Notes: generated from the letters alone by a model not told the origin. A DNA stretch of 64,000 nt from Desulfuromonadaceae bacterium (GCA_028681335.1 JAQUIT010000008.1:93578-157577), one strand, 5' to 3'; counted from the stretch's first letter, positions 7,620 to 17,398 are shown. Numbers and translations: made by a program.

Positions 7620-8597
7620 ATGGTCAACGAAACGTCGAAGGTACAACGGATTTTTGCAGCTATCGTGGCGGGTGTGGCAGGGGTTTACTTCCTTACCTGC
7701 GCCCCAACTGCGGCGATGCGAACATTGAAGATTGCCCTGGAACAAGCGCTCCTGCGACTTGTCCCTCATGATTATGATTTCTATCCGGCCATTCCACTTT
7801 TAAGCGCGACCTATTCCGCCTGGATCATATTAATTTTTCTTGCCGGCGGGCTTAGCGTGATGTTGGTCTGGCCGCTTTACCAGGGCAAAACATGGGCACG
7901 GGCGACAGCACTGGGGGCTTACGGGCTTGCAACCGTCGGCGGCATGGCAATGACAATCCCCTGGTTCGTGCTTGTACTGGCTGAATATCCGCACAAAGGC
8001 GTACCGCCACATACGATAACCGGCATGCCGCCGGTTATGGCAATATTGTTTCTCGGCCTCGCCTTCTATTACAGCATGCTCTATTCCGATCAGGACACCC
8101 TGAAAAATAAACTGCTGAAATGGATTCCCTATACCGCCATCGGCATCGTGTCCGGCATGGTCTTCATGAATGCACAACATGGCGCCCGCTATTTTATTCA
8201 CATCAATGGTGACTATTATCCGGAGACTGCACCAAATATTTTATCCCCTCTTAATCATTTCATCACAAACCTTGATTATCTTGACTGGAAAACATTCGAT
8301 GTAATTCACACTGAGGCTGTGTACAGCGCACAGACACTCACTTTATTGCTAGGCGGATATGGCCTTTATATCGCCTCAGTCATAATGATCCTCTCGATTC
8401 CGTTCATGTTCATGAAAAAGAGAATCGGATGGTACATGGCTACCGGTGCGGCCATTGCCACGGCTGTAGCAAGCTTCCAGGGCTACATTGTCCGCCATTC
8501 CTTTGAATGGGGCCAGGGCTGTGCAATGTCGACTGCTTTGCTGCTTATCCTGATAATCCCCTACTACAGAAAAATGTTTCTGCCGGAAGGTGACTAA
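7620..8597 (+). CDS. Eight-helix membrane protein of unknown function
   Basis: The 325-residue product has about eight membrane segments and loops containing VPHDYDFYP, AEYPHKGVPPHT, NAQHGARYFIHINGDYYP and DVIHTEA. The several His residues near membrane boundaries could bind metal or heme, but no family motif is recognised. A strong TAAGGAG precedes the ATG. It lies 35 bases after the heme O synthase-like gene and 83 before a FadL-type gene, apparently in the same transcription unit. It may be a second subunit of the 12-helix complex. Confidence 0.85.
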   Translation: MVNETSKVQRIFAAIVAGVAGVYFLTCAPTAAMRTLKIALEQALLRLVPHDYDFYPAIPLLSATYSAWIILIFLAGGLSVMLVWPLYQGKTWARATALGAYGLATVGGMAMTIPWFVLVLAEYPHKGVPPHTITGMPPVMAILFLGLAFYYSMLYSDQDTLKNKLLKWIPYTAIGIVSGMVFMNAQHGARYFIHINGDYYPETAPNILSPLNHFITNLDYLDWKTFDVIHTEAVYSAQTLTLLLGGYGLYIASVIMILSIPFMFMKKRIGWYMATGAAIATAVASFQGYIVRHSFEWGQGCAMSTALLLILIIPYYRKMFLPEGD

Positions 8598-8680
8598 AAA
8601 CTTAGCCGGCGGGAAGACCGGACTTCATAACGCTAAAGCGATTCACCAAATTCTCTGACATAAAAACAAGGAGATTCCTG

Positions 8681-9892
8681 ATGAAAAGAAGCACTATTGC
8701 TCTCACATCTCTGATGCTGGTCCTGGCTTCATCATCGATGGCTCTAGCAACAAACGGTGACAACACACTTGGCCTTACAGCCCTCCAGTGGGCTCGGGGT
8801 GGCGCTGTTGTAGCAGCACCGGTAGACATCCCCAGCATGATGTATAACCCGGCTGCGGCAGGGGAGTTCAAAGTAGACAAGGGCGGATTTGACATGAGCC
8901 TCGGCCTGCTCAACGCTGTTCGCTCAATCGACACAAAGACGAAGTCAACAGAGAGCGACTCTGACAATTATCTTGCCATGGGGGTTGGCGCAGTAGCGCG
9001 GGCATCCGACAAGATGTTTTTTGGATTAGCCGCCGGCGGAGTGGCCGGACTTGGCGTTGACATTCCCGGAGGTGCATTGTCTCCTGCCGCCCCCACAGCA
9101 ATTGTAACGACCAAAAGCCTGTTTAAAATTGCACCGACCATGGCCTATGTTGTCAACGACAAACTGACTCTCGGTGTTTCGCCGCAAATTGGCTATCAAA
9201 CCCTGGCCATGCGGACCCCTCAATTTGTCCTGCCACAGACCGGGGTATTTGGCCTTGGGGGTGCGGTTGGAGCGGTATATCATATTACACCAACGATTCA
9301 GGCCGGTCTCTCGTACACATCCAAGATGTACATGCAGGAATACTCCTTTAATGGATCTGCTGTAGGAGTAGTTAATGGAGCTCCTGCACAAATAGAGGGT
9401 AAATACACGATGGAGATGGATGTCCCCCAATCCGTTGCAGGAGGTGTTTCTTTCCGCCCGATGCCAAAGCTTCTTTTAGAGGCCGATCTAAAATGGATCG
9501 ATTTTTCCGACGTCATGGACCGCGCTGAGCTTAAGGGACCTACCGGTAATGTCATTCCCATCTTATTCGGCTGGAAAGATCAGGTAGTTTATTCACTCGG
9601 AGCAGAGTATGAAGTGCTGCCTGGCCTAACAGTGCGATCTGGCTACAACTACGGTGCCTCTCCCATCGGTCCCGAGGATGTGACCAGCAATTACGGCTCA
9701 ATCGCTGTTATCGAGCATCACCTGTCATTGGGAATAACGAAGCAGTGGAGCCCTGCCGTTTCCACCTCGGCATCGTACACTCACGGCTTCACCAATAAAG
9801 TAACTTCGAATAATGCACCTGCGGCCCTTGCCCCGGTTAGCATCGAGGCCACGCAGAATATTGCCTACGCTCAGCTAAGTTTCCGTTTTTAG
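8681..9892 (+). CDS. FadL/OmpP1-type outer membrane protein
   Basis: The 403-residue protein has a signal peptide (cleavage near MALA). Its N-terminal hatch region contains the family landmarks GLTALQWARGGA and YNPAAAGEF, and it ends in SFRF with a terminal Phe, typical for beta-barrels recognised by Bam. FadL-type barrels let hydrophobic molecules (fatty acids, aromatic hydrocarbons) cross the outer membrane. Its place at the end of the TetR-controlled module suggests that the substrate or inducer is hydrophobic. AAGGAG is present upstream. Confidence 0.9.
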   Translation: MKRSTIALTSLMLVLASSSMALATNGDNTLGLTALQWARGGAVVAAPVDIPSMMYNPAAAGEFKVDKGGFDMSLGLLNAVRSIDTKTKSTESDSDNYLAMGVGAVARASDKMFFGLAAGGVAGLGVDIPGGALSPAAPTAIVTTKSLFKIAPTMAYVVNDKLTLGVSPQIGYQTLAMRTPQFVLPQTGVFGLGGAVGAVYHITPTIQAGLSYTSKMYMQEYSFNGSAVGVVNGAPAQIEGKYTMEMDVPQSVAGGVSFRPMPKLLLEADLKWIDFSDVMDRAELKGPTGNVIPILFGWKDQVVYSLGAEYEVLPGLTVRSGYNYGASPIGPEDVTSNYGSIAVIEHHLSLGITKQWSPAVSTSASYTHGFTNKVTSNNAPAALAPVSIEATQNIAYAQLSFRF

Positions 9893-9914
9893 TCGTGAGG
9901 AACCAGAGACCAAG

Positions 9915-10361
9915 ATGAATTGCGCTCTTAAACCTGTTGTTGACCGAAGGTCGTTGTTACTGCTTGCGGGCCTATTTTGGAGTGGGGCCGGGATGCTGCT
10001 AATCAGCTTTGCAGTCCGTTGGATGGTTGATCTTCCTGGCTCTTCACTGCTCGTTGTTTCTGTCGTCGGTGCAGGTATCATGTTGGGTGCAGCAATTGCG
10101 CTGTTCGGTTTTCGTCGGATTGCCCGGCACAATATTAACAGGATACAGGCCATGCCGAAGCGTAGTTGTATTTTTGCTTTTCAGAAGTGGCAAAACTATA
10201 TCTTGATCGCATTTATGATGTCGCTGGGTCTGTTTATACGTCGTACACACATCCTATCTCCCATATACATGTCGATCATGTATATGGGGATAGGCTGCGC
10301 ACTCTTAAGTACAAGTGTGCTCTATTACAAGAGTGTTTTAAGCAAGGCAGCAGTAAAATGA
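9915..10361 (+). CDS. Small four-helix membrane protein, unknown
   Basis: The 148-residue product has two hydrophobic hairpins: LLLLAGLFWSGAGMLLISF with a second helix, then YILIAFMMSLGLFIRR with a C-terminal helix. The arrangement resembles uncharacterised small membrane proteins of Geobacter relatives. It starts 22 bases after the FadL-type gene, so it is probably the last gene of the module. The loops are basic (FGFRRIARHNINR), consistent with the positive-inside rule. No motif gives a function. Confidence 0.75.
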   Translation: MNCALKPVVDRRSLLLLAGLFWSGAGMLLISFAVRWMVDLPGSSLLVVSVVGAGIMLGAAIALFGFRRIARHNINRIQAMPKRSCIFAFQKWQNYILIAFMMSLGLFIRRTHILSPIYMSIMYMGIGCALLSTSVLYYKSVLSKAAVK

Positions 10362-10434
10362 TTCTATTGGTATGTTTTGAGAGACAGCAAAAACTTCAAT
10401 AAAAAAAACACGCAATAAATAAAAGGGGAACAAC

Positions 10435-10704
10435 ATGAACAAAATTATCGTAGCCATTTTTACCGTGATTGCTTTTAGCGGCGTTGCCAGCGCCAAGGAC
10501 CTGATCATTCTGAAAATCAATAATAAGGACGTAAAGTTCAATCACAAAGGTCACGTAAAATACAATAGAAATAACTGCGCTGCGTGCCACCCTGCTGTAC
10601 CGCAGGCAGAAGAATCAGGCAAGGTAGACTACATGTTCTGTAGAGGATGCCATGACCAGTCGTTAGTAAAGGCTGGTATTAAGCTTCAACCTATCCGTAA
10701 GTAA
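10435..10704 (+). CDS. Small periplasmic diheme c-type cytochrome
   Basis: The 89-residue protein has a signal peptide (cleavage after VASA), then KFNHKGH, CAACH (C48) and CRGCH (C69). The His of FNHKGH resembles the distal heme ligands of cytochrome c7/c3 proteins, but one of the usual three heme motifs is missing, so it is a reduced member. It would shuttle electrons in the periplasm. AAAAGGGG lies upstream. A decayed copy of this gene lies 2 kb downstream (12700-12846), so the region was duplicated. Confidence 0.9.
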   Translation: MNKIIVAIFTVIAFSGVASAKDLIILKINNKDVKFNHKGHVKYNRNNCAACHPAVPQAEESGKVDYMFCRGCHDQSLVKAGIKLQPIRK

Positions 10705-10771
10705 TGTCTGTTTTAGATGTTTTGACTTGTAGCTAATTTTGTTAGTGAAATACAAGAGGAGGAAACCGGCA

Positions 10772-11839
10772 ATGAAACAGATAAATATGACAATAACATT
10801 TGTAGCGGCGTCCTTGTCGCTATTGGCAGCATTGCCGTGGAATGCCACCGCAGCGGTCCAAAAGGTCGAAGCAGGAGAAGTAACCAACGAGCAAATGGTC
10901 GAATATTATAAGAAAGGGATGATCGGCAAAGATTTATGGGTCTTCGACAGCCGTCCGGCGACCAAATACGTTTCAGGGCATATCCCAGGTGCCATTACTC
11001 TCCCTCTCGAAGTCCTGAAGAAAAATTCCACGAGCGTCGATAAACTCGGAATCCCCAAAACAGGCAAAGTGATTTTTTACTGTGCCGGACGAGAGTGCAC
11101 ACTTTCGGTAGATTCCGCAGAATTATTCAAAAAACTCGGCTATGCGGATTCGTCAGTGTTTCGAAACGGAGTGCCGGGCTGGAACCAGAAGATGCAGCCA
11201 CTCCTGGCGGAAGATTCGTTCATCAAGAAAGGCAACGTCATCCTAATTGACACGGCGGCAGGGAAGGAAACCATTGTCACTGCATCGAATAAAACCATCC
11301 AGATTTCATTCGATGACCTGAAAGGAGAAAAAGGGAAAAGGATTCTCGGCGCTCTCTCAAAAAATGCCCCTCTAATCGTTATCGGGCGAGGCAAGATGGA
11401 TGCGGTCAACTCTACACTGGAAGAACTCCGCGACCTTGACTTCCGCAGACTCTCATATTTTCCCATAAGTGCATGGAAGGACAAGTTGGCAGTTGCCCCT
11501 TCCATCACCACTGTGACGTGGGCTCCAGTATATGGCCCGGGGCAGGTATCGCCCAAGGCATTTGAAGAAGCAGTCGCTTCCGGACAATACATTATCGATG
11601 TGCGTCCCGCCGCGGATTATACAAGAGGCCATTTCAAGGGAGCAGTGAACATCCCTATAGAAGAAATGGATAAGGAATACACCAAAGTCTCAAAAGAAAG
11701 ACCGGTGTTTATCAATTGCGCCACAGGGGCAAAGAGCCAGAAAGCATTTGATATCCTCAGCCGCAAGGGACACGTCAACGTAAAATATCTCGATGCTGAA
11801 ATTTCCTGCAAGGGAGAGTCCTGCATCATAAAAGAATAG
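10772..11839 (+). CDS. Exported tandem-rhodanese sulfurtransferase-like protein
   Basis: With the ATG at 10772 (GAGGAGG at 10756) the product is 355 residues with a signal peptide ending near ATAA; an earlier TTG at 10739 lacks support. It has two rhodanese domains: one with DSRPATKYVSGHIPGA and active-site loop CAGREC (C104), the second with DVRPAADYTRGHFKGA and CATGAK (C316). Both retain a catalytic Cys, and the C-terminus adds a CKGESC pair. It may transfer sulfur or act in periplasmic thiol chemistry. It sits between a diheme cytochrome and a YtfJ-like protein. Confidence 0.9.
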   Translation: MKQINMTITFVAASLSLLAALPWNATAAVQKVEAGEVTNEQMVEYYKKGMIGKDLWVFDSRPATKYVSGHIPGAITLPLEVLKKNSTSVDKLGIPKTGKVIFYCAGRECTLSVDSAELFKKLGYADSSVFRNGVPGWNQKMQPLLAEDSFIKKGNVILIDTAAGKETIVTASNKTIQISFDDLKGEKGKRILGALSKNAPLIVIGRGKMDAVNSTLEELRDLDFRRLSYFPISAWKDKLAVAPSITTVTWAPVYGPGQVSPKAFEEAVASGQYIIDVRPAADYTRGHFKGAVNIPIEEMDKEYTKVSKERPVFINCATGAKSQKAFDILSRKGHVNVKYLDAEISCKGESCIIKE

Positions 11840-12078
11840 GATTTGCTCTGAGAACCGGCTAAATATCGGCAAAGGACGAAAAAAGGATGCCTCAATAAAA
11901 CGGGAAAGATAAGAGTGGTCATCACTTGCCAAAGGACTGTTTTATGTCAAGTGGTACCCACCTGTTTTGCCATTTATATTCGCAATACCACACAGCTGGA
12001 TTGGACAAAAAGTAAGTAAAAATGCGGAGTGTCCTAAATGGCATTCAACAGTGGATTATTTAATCAAGGAGGAAAGGT

Positions 12079-12615
12079 ATGAAGAAGACCTTATTTGCGT
12101 TGTGTTTTGTGTTGTTGGGGACAGTTTCCCTTGCTGTCGCGGCCGAACTCAAGGTTGGGGACAAGGCCCCGGACTTCAAGCTTAATGATTCGACCGGGAA
12201 GGAATCCTCGCTTAATGCCCCGCAATTTAGAGGAAAGGTACTGTATATCGCCTACGTAGATCCAGACGAGAAAGACACGAACAGCCATGTGGAGGAAGCC
12301 CTGAAAAAGGAGCAGGATTCAGGCGGTCTGGATAAGGCGCGCTACGAAAGTTTCTGGATCGTTAACCTCAAGGCAACCGCAAAACCCAATTTTATGATCA
12401 AGTCGGCCCTCAAGAGCAAGCAGAAGAAGACCGGCGCCACCATTGTTCTGGACCCTGATTACACCATCCTGAACCTGTGGGGCCTGAAGAACGACTCTTC
12501 CGACGTAGTCATTCTCGATAAGCAGCGAATCTGCCGATATGTCCATAATGGCAAGTTGTCGCCTGAAGAGGTCGTCAAGATGGTCAAGATCATCAAGGAG
12601 TATCAGGGGAAGTAA
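12079..12615 (+). CDS. Periplasmic YtfJ-like thioredoxin-fold protein without CxxC
   Basis: The 178-residue product has a signal peptide (cleavage near AVAA), then KVGDKAPDFKLND, which opens AhpC/TSA-like folds. The usual redox Cys position reads YIAYVDPDEKDTN, as in YtfJ-type proteins, and the C-terminus (VVILDKQRICRYVHNGKL) also fits. Without a peroxidatic Cys it is unlikely to be a peroxiredoxin; its role is unknown. AAGGAGG precedes the start and a terminator follows at 12642. The 239 bases before it hold no gene. Confidence 0.87.
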   Translation: MKKTLFALCFVLLGTVSLAVAAELKVGDKAPDFKLNDSTGKESSLNAPQFRGKVLYIAYVDPDEKDTNSHVEEALKKEQDSGGLDKARYESFWIVNLKATAKPNFMIKSALKSKQKKTGATIVLDPDYTILNLWGLKNDSSDVVILDKQRICRYVHNGKLSPEEVVKMVKIIKEYQGK

Positions 12616-12641
12616 TCCTTTTATCTACAAACAATCTTCCG

Positions 12642-12675
12642 AAGGCGCGGTTGCTTTCATGCAGCCCGCCTTTTA
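12642..12675 (+). terminator. Rho-independent terminator
   Basis: AAGGCG (12642-12647) pairs with CGCCTT (12667-12672), with an inner GGTTGC/GCAGCC stem, then TT. It closes the YtfJ-like gene. Confidence 0.6.
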
Positions 12676-12699
12676 ATGGAAGATCAATGGAAAGCAGCA

Positions 12700-12846
12700 G
12701 AAATATCAAAAAGCAAATACTTTGGGTGCCACCCTACCATACAGCATGCTGCAGAAGCTGGAAAGGTAGATTAGATGTTTTGTAGATGATGCCATGATCA
12801 GTCGTTGGTAAAGGGTCGCCTTAACCCTAAAGCTATTCTTACGTAA
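12700..12846 (+). pseudogene. Decayed copy of the small diheme cytochrome (10435)
   Basis: The nucleotide sequence follows the 3' half of the 10435 cytochrome closely (for example GTGCCACCCT, AGAAG, AAGGTAGA, GATGCCATGA and CAGTCGTT in the same order and spacing). The first heme site has lost its first Cys. In-frame stops interrupt it at 12772-12774 (TAG) and 12787-12789 (TGA). The 5' half is gone or unrecognisable. It is a remnant of a tandem duplication. Confidence 0.82.
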
Positions 12847-12959
12847 TGCTTTCAATATGTTACAGCTGGAAATTAACTGATCTGTTGTCGTCACCAGACG
12901 GGTTCTAGGCCAGGTGCGGTCCGGTGGCTATATGAAACCATATCACTGAAGGGGGAACG

Positions 12960-13208
12960 ATGGAGATTAAGTATATCAGACATGAAGAGCAAGGATTTAT
13001 TCTCTGGCCGGTAGTGGAGGGTGACCCTCTTTGGCATAAGCATATGGGTCGTTTCGTGACCGAAAAGTGCCGCGGCGGCAAAATACTGTCCGCTGGCTTT
13101 GTGAAATTCGTAGATGGAAAACCGGAATGCTATGGTGAATCCATGAGTCTTGATCTTGCAAAGCATCCAGACGATAACGTGGCATTAGCACAACAACTCG
13201 GAATTTAG
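12960..13208 (+). CDS. Conserved-looking 82-residue cytoplasmic protein, unknown
   Basis: The product starts MEIKYIRHEEQGFILWP and has WHKHMGR, GGKILSAGFVKF and CYGESMSLDLA. The two strand-rich halves suggest a small alpha/beta fold, and there is no signal or membrane segment. GAAGGGGG precedes the ATG at 12960 with good spacing, and a strong terminator follows at 13263. It is a single-gene unit between the cytochrome remnant and the ccsA-hemA pair. No function is assigned. Confidence 0.75.
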   Translation: MEIKYIRHEEQGFILWPVVEGDPLWHKHMGRFVTEKCRGGKILSAGFVKFVDGKPECYGESMSLDLAKHPDDNVALAQQLGI

Positions 13209-13262
13209 TACGTATGACCAATTGGCTGGAAGAGTACATACTGCCATTTGTACTCTTTTATT

Positions 13263-13296
13263 TGCCGGGGAGTACCTTTCCTCCCCGGCATTTTTT
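13263..13296 (+). terminator. Strong rho-independent terminator
   Basis: TGCCGGGGA (13263-13271) pairs perfectly with TCCCCGGCA (13282-13290), followed by six Ts. Confidence 0.9.
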
Positions 13297-13319
13297 GCAG
13301 GTAATATTGTGAGGGCTTA

Positions 13320-14135
13320 ATGGCAAAGATTCTATTTTACATAACGTTAATTCTCTACGGTGCTGCCACACTGATGTATCTTTATTGGTTGTTGCGCACC
13401 ACTATTACCACCGGAAATATTGCCCGCAAGGTACTGCTTTCAGGTTTTATTGTTCATATTCTCGCCATTTTACACCGGTTCAGTACAGCAAACCATCTGC
13501 AGATTACTAATATGCACGATTCACTGTCTTTTTTCGGTTTGGCTCTGGTTGGTATATATCTTGTCGTTGAGCACCGCTACAAAGTAACTTCTTTAGGATC
13601 GTTTGTCACTCCGGCCGCCTTTCTTGCGATGCTTGGCTCAAGTGCATTAGCAACTGAACTGCATCCACTTGATCCGGTCCTGCAGAACGCCTGGGTCTAT
13701 TCTCACACCATGCTAGCCTTTTCTAGTTATGCCTTGTTTACTATCTCAGGTGGTACAGCTGTCATGTACCTGATTCAATCTCATTTACTCAAGATAAAGT
13801 ATCCGGGACATATGTTCCAGAAGCTTCCATCTCTGGAAAAGCTCGACGATATCAGTCACCGCTGCCTGAACTTTGGATTTCCGATGCTGACAGTTGCCAT
13901 CATAACCGGCGCCTTGGTGGCAACGAGTACGTGGGGGAGTTATTGGAGCTGGGATCCCAAACAAACCTGGTCTCTGATTACCTGGCTTGCATATGCAGCT
14001 CTATTACATGGGCGCCTTGCCATGGGGTGGCGCGGTAAACGTGCAGCCCTGCTCTCACTGGCCGGCATCATCCTTCTGTTGTTCAGCTTTGTCGGGGTCA
14101 ATCTGTGGTTTCCCGGGCTACATGCCTTCAAATGA
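13320..14135 (+). CDS. ccsA: CcsA/HemX-type cytochrome c assembly membrane protein
   Basis: The 271-residue protein has about eight membrane helices and the tryptophan-rich heme-handling motif WGSYWSWDPKQTW near residue 204, with flanking His residues (ELHPLDP, YSHTM, LLHGRL, GLHAF). CcsA presents heme for ligation to apocytochromes in system II; the shorter HemX form is typically encoded just before hemA, as here. The ATG at 13320 follows GTGAGGG. The many c-type cytochromes in this window make the assembly role sensible. Confidence 0.9.
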   Translation: MAKILFYITLILYGAATLMYLYWLLRTTITTGNIARKVLLSGFIVHILAILHRFSTANHLQITNMHDSLSFFGLALVGIYLVVEHRYKVTSLGSFVTPAAFLAMLGSSALATELHPLDPVLQNAWVYSHTMLAFSSYALFTISGGTAVMYLIQSHLLKIKYPGHMFQKLPSLEKLDDISHRCLNFGFPMLTVAIITGALVATSTWGSYWSWDPKQTWSLITWLAYAALLHGRLAMGWRGKRAALLSLAGIILLLFSFVGVNLWFPGLHAFK

Positions 14136-14156
14136 TATGAATAAAGTGATCAGCTT

Positions 14157-15428
14157 ATGAATATCATAGTTGTCGGATTGTCACATAAAACCGCCACAGT
14201 GGATATCCGGGAGATGGTGGCTTTCTCGCCTAATGATATCGGCAAGCCACTCAGCGCACTGGTTGCGCTGGAAGGTATTGCTGAAGGGGTGATTGTCTCC
14301 ACCTGTAATCGTGTTGAGATATATACCACTACCCGCGACATAGCCGGAGGTCTCGAGCGTGTCCGGCGTTTTTTTGCCGACTGGCACCAACTGCCCTACG
14401 ACCAGGTCGAACCATATTTGTACAGCTACCACGGGGAAGAGGCGATTCGCCACGTTTTCAGAGTCGCTTCATCTCTGGATTCCATGATTGTCGGCGAGCC
14501 GCAGATACTGGGGCAGATTAAGACTTCATACGGCTATGCCGCCGAATTAAAGAGCTCCGGAATTATCCTTAACCGACTCCTGCACAAGGCATTCTCTGTG
14601 GCCAAAAGAGTCCGTACGGAAACTGCAATCGCATCATCAGCAGTCTCGGTTTCTTTTGCCGCAGTAGAAAGAGCTAAAAAAATCTTCGATTCCCTCACCG
14701 ACAAGACCGTACTTTTAATTGGTGCCGGAGAGATGTGTGAACTCGCGGCAAGACATTTTCAGGCGAACGGGGTGAAAAATGTCATGGTGGCTAACCGCAC
14801 CTTTGAGCGGGCAGAGCGGTTGGCGGAAATGTTTGGCGGGACGGCAATACGATTCGATGCGCTGTTTGACCACCTGCACAAGGCGGATATAATTCTTACT
14901 TCCACCGGCGCCCCCCGCTTCATCATCACTCCGAAGGACCTTGACGAAGTCATTTACAGGCGCCGCAACAAGCCCATGTTCTTTATTGATATCGCCGTTC
15001 CAAGGGATATTGACCCGGAAGTTAACAACCTTGATGCGGTCTATCTGTACGACATGGACGACCTGCAACAGGTTGTTTCTGCTAATCTGGAAAACCGCAA
15101 GTTGGAAGCCGAAAAGGCCGAATTGATAATTGCCGAAGAGATAGGGCAGTTTTTCAATTGGTTAGCCACCCTCGAAGTAACTCCCACAATTGTTGCAATG
15201 CGCAAACAGTTTGATGAACTACGTCAGATTGAATTGGCTCGCACTATGTCCAGCTGGAAAGATGCTCCAGTCGACGCTGAACTACGGCTGGAAGCCCTGA
15301 CAAACGCTATGATGAATAAAATATTACACACACCCACTGCAGTCTTGAAAGAAGCTGGCAAGCATCAAGGAAACCGCACAGAATTGTACCTTGATACTCT
15401 GCGAACACTGTTCAATTTAAGACACTGA
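14157..15428 (+). CDS. hemA: Glutamyl-tRNA reductase
   Basis: The 423-residue enzyme makes glutamate-1-semialdehyde from glutamyl-tRNA, the first committed step of C5 tetrapyrrole synthesis. The catalytic Cys is C50 in STCNRVEIY. The motifs [10 protein letters not shown] and [16 protein letters not shown] (NADPH site) are intact, and the C-terminal dimerisation helix is complete. It starts 22 bases after the CcsA-like gene, the usual arrangement. It supplies heme for the cytochromes encoded around it. Length is normal for the family. Confidence 0.98.
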   Translation: MNIIVVGLSHKTATVDIREMVAFSPNDIGKPLSALVALEGIAEGVIVSTCNRVEIYTTTRDIAGGLERVRRFFADWHQLPYDQVEPYLYSYHGEEAIRHVFRVASSLDSMIVGEPQILGQIKTSYGYAAELKSSGIILNRLLHKAFSVAKRVRTETAIASSAVSVSFAAVERAKKIFDSLTDKTVLLIGAGEMCELAARHFQANGVKNVMVANRTFERAERLAEMFGGTAIRFDALFDHLHKADIILTSTGAPRFIITPKDLDEVIYRRRNKPMFFIDIAVPRDIDPEVNNLDAVYLYDMDDLQQVVSANLENRKLEAEKAELIIAEEIGQFFNWLATLEVTPTIVAMRKQFDELRQIELARTMSSWKDAPVDAELRLEALTNAMMNKILHTPTAVLKEAGKHQGNRTELYLDTLRTLFNLRH

Positions 15429-15575
15429 AATATGACTTTACCTGCCAATGCAACAACACATATTCCGTAGCGAGGATTACTTGGATTTTGGGTAAAAATT
15501 CGTAGGTAATCTGCGGTCTTAAAGTAGGCTTAAAGGACAAGACAGTTAACCAGCGATAATAGACAGAGGAGATTT

Positions 15576-17198
15576 ATGTTTGCAAATATGAAGGTAGGTG
15601 TTCGTCTTGGACTGAGTTTTACGGTTATCGTATTTATGATGATGTTGGTGAATGGACTTATCATTTTCAGATCAAATCAGATGAAAATGACGATGGATGA
15701 TTTAATACACGACAAATACCGTAAAACTGTTTTGTTGAATGACATTAAGGGTGAGATCAACATAATAGCCTTGACGCTGCGTAACCTGTTAATTGTTGAG
15801 GACTCTGATGCATTAAAAAAAGAGGTGGACTCAATTAATGGTTCAAGGGAGAAAATAGCTAGCCTTATGGATGAGTTTTCAACGATTGTCAAAACCGAGA
15901 CGGACAAGGAACTGTTTAAAAAGCTTGGTGACGCTCGCTTAGCGTATATTGAATCTCAAAAAAAGGTAATAAATCTTATTGAGGCACGTAACGTTGGTGA
16001 TGCAAAAAAAGAACTATTGACCACCGTCAGAAAAGCACAAGAATATTATTTATATTTATCCGACAAGCTCATTGAACATAATAAAAGTAATATGGAAAAA
16101 ACTGGAAATGAAGCTAAAGCGGTTGCTAATCAGAGTAGAAACATCGTCATTGGTGCACTTGCTGCTTCGGTAATACTTTCGTTTTTATTGGCAACCATCA
16201 TAATTAGAAGCATAACTGTCCCGGTTAAAGCATTGTTGACAGCCTTGCAAAAGATAGCAGAGGGTGATTTGACAGTACAGATTGGCCACACTTCCTCGGA
16301 TGAGATTGGAATGCTTTCAAATTCATTCCGCATGATGATAAATAATCTGCGAAATATGATCAGTGAGGTATCCAACACCTCGGTTCATGTTGCTTCTGCA
16401 GCCAATCAACTGAACTTCACAGCCGAACAGATTGCCACTGGTGCTGAAGAGGTTGCGGCACAGACAGTAACTGTTGCCACCGCCAGTGAAGAAATGTCGG
16501 CCACATCGGGAGATATCGCCCAGAACTGCCAGATGGCGGTAGAATCGGCTACCTTGGCCAGTGAGTCAGCTATTACCGGTTCCAGAATTGTGTCCTCTAC
16601 CATAGCTGCCATGGAACAAATTTCCCAGCAGGTGAGCAATACAGCACAGACTGTCGTTGTGCTAGGTTCGCGCTCAGACCAGATTGGTGACATTGTGGCA
16701 ACCATTGAAGATATTGCTGATCAAACAAATCTCCTCGCCTTAAACGCCGCCATAGAAGCGGCCCGCGCTGGTGAACAAGGCAGGGGTTTTGCTGTGGTAG
16801 CAGATGAAGTTCGTGCCCTGGCAGAACGGACCACCAAGGCTACCCGGGAAATTGGTGAAATGATAAAAGCCATTCAGAATGAGACCAAAGCGGCAGTTGT
16901 TCAGATGAATATGGGTGTGAAGGAGGTAGAGCAGGGCACTGCCAACGCATCCCGTTCAGGTGAGGCACTGTTAGAGATCTTGAAGCGAATCAATGATGTC
17001 ACCATGCAGATAAACCAGATCGCCACCGCAGCAGAAGAACAGACAGCCACCACAAGCGAGATAACCAACAACATCCACCAGATAACCGAAGTGCTCCAGG
17101 GCACTGCCAGTGGATCACACGAGTCTGTCAAGGCCGCCGGACTGTTAAACAACAGTGCCGAAGAGCTACAACGATTGGTGCGGCAGTTTAAGCTGTAA
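15576..17198 (+). CDS. Methyl-accepting chemotaxis protein
   Basis: The 540-residue receptor has an N-terminal membrane helix (about 8-30), a periplasmic four-helix-bundle sensor (31-187), a second helix (about 188-212), a HAMP domain and a cytoplasmic signalling coiled coil. The highly conserved hairpin tip, starting [20 protein letters not shown] near residue 377, contacts CheA and CheW. No C-terminal pentapeptide for CheR tethering is present. The ligand cannot be predicted. The start has AGAGGAG. It is a single-gene unit after hemA; 15429-15575 holds no gene. Confidence 0.96.
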   Translation: MFANMKVGVRLGLSFTVIVFMMMLVNGLIIFRSNQMKMTMDDLIHDKYRKTVLLNDIKGEINIIALTLRNLLIVEDSDALKKEVDSINGSREKIASLMDEFSTIVKTETDKELFKKLGDARLAYIESQKKVINLIEARNVGDAKKELLTTVRKAQEYYLYLSDKLIEHNKSNMEKTGNEAKAVANQSRNIVIGALAASVILSFLLATIIIRSITVPVKALLTALQKIAEGDLTVQIGHTSSDEIGMLSNSFRMMINNLRNMISEVSNTSVHVASAANQLNFTAEQIATGAEEVAAQTVTVATASEEMSATSGDIAQNCQMAVESATLASESAITGSRIVSSTIAAMEQISQQVSNTAQTVVVLGSRSDQIGDIVATIEDIADQTNLLALNAAIEAARAGEQGRGFAVVADEVRALAERTTKATREIGEMIKAIQNETKAAVVQMNMGVKEVEQGTANASRSGEALLEILKRINDVTMQINQIATAAEEQTATTSEITNNIHQITEVLQGTASGSHESVKAAGLLNNSAEELQRLVRQFKL

Positions 17199-17351
17199 TC
17201 TATTTGCGAAGCACGCCAAGAAATCAAAGATTTGCTCCATGTCGACGCTTGTCTAGGAGAGTCTTGACCACATCTAAAGTATGGTCACCGTATTCTCAAC
17301 TGTTGAGTGCTGGAGTTTTGGGGCATATTGAGTGCCACAGTAAGTTTTGAC

Positions 17352-17398
17352 TTGACATTTGTTACGCTATTACAGAAGATAGTAATCAATTACTATCT
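17352..17398 (+). promoter_or_regulatory. Promoter and perfect 22-bp palindromic operator of the export operon
   Basis: A consensus -35 TTGACA lies at 17352-17357. Perfect arms AGATAGTAAT (17377-17386) and ATTACTATCT (17389-17398) are separated by CA, at the expected -10/start region, and the TetR gene begins 17 bases later. Autorepression of the whole operon is likely. Confidence 0.75.

Noticed and set aside
15531..15559. Sigma-28 promoter before the chemoreceptor
   Set aside because: TAAA and AGCGATAA are present, but the spacing is 17 rather than 15 and one base of the -10 differs; too weak to call.
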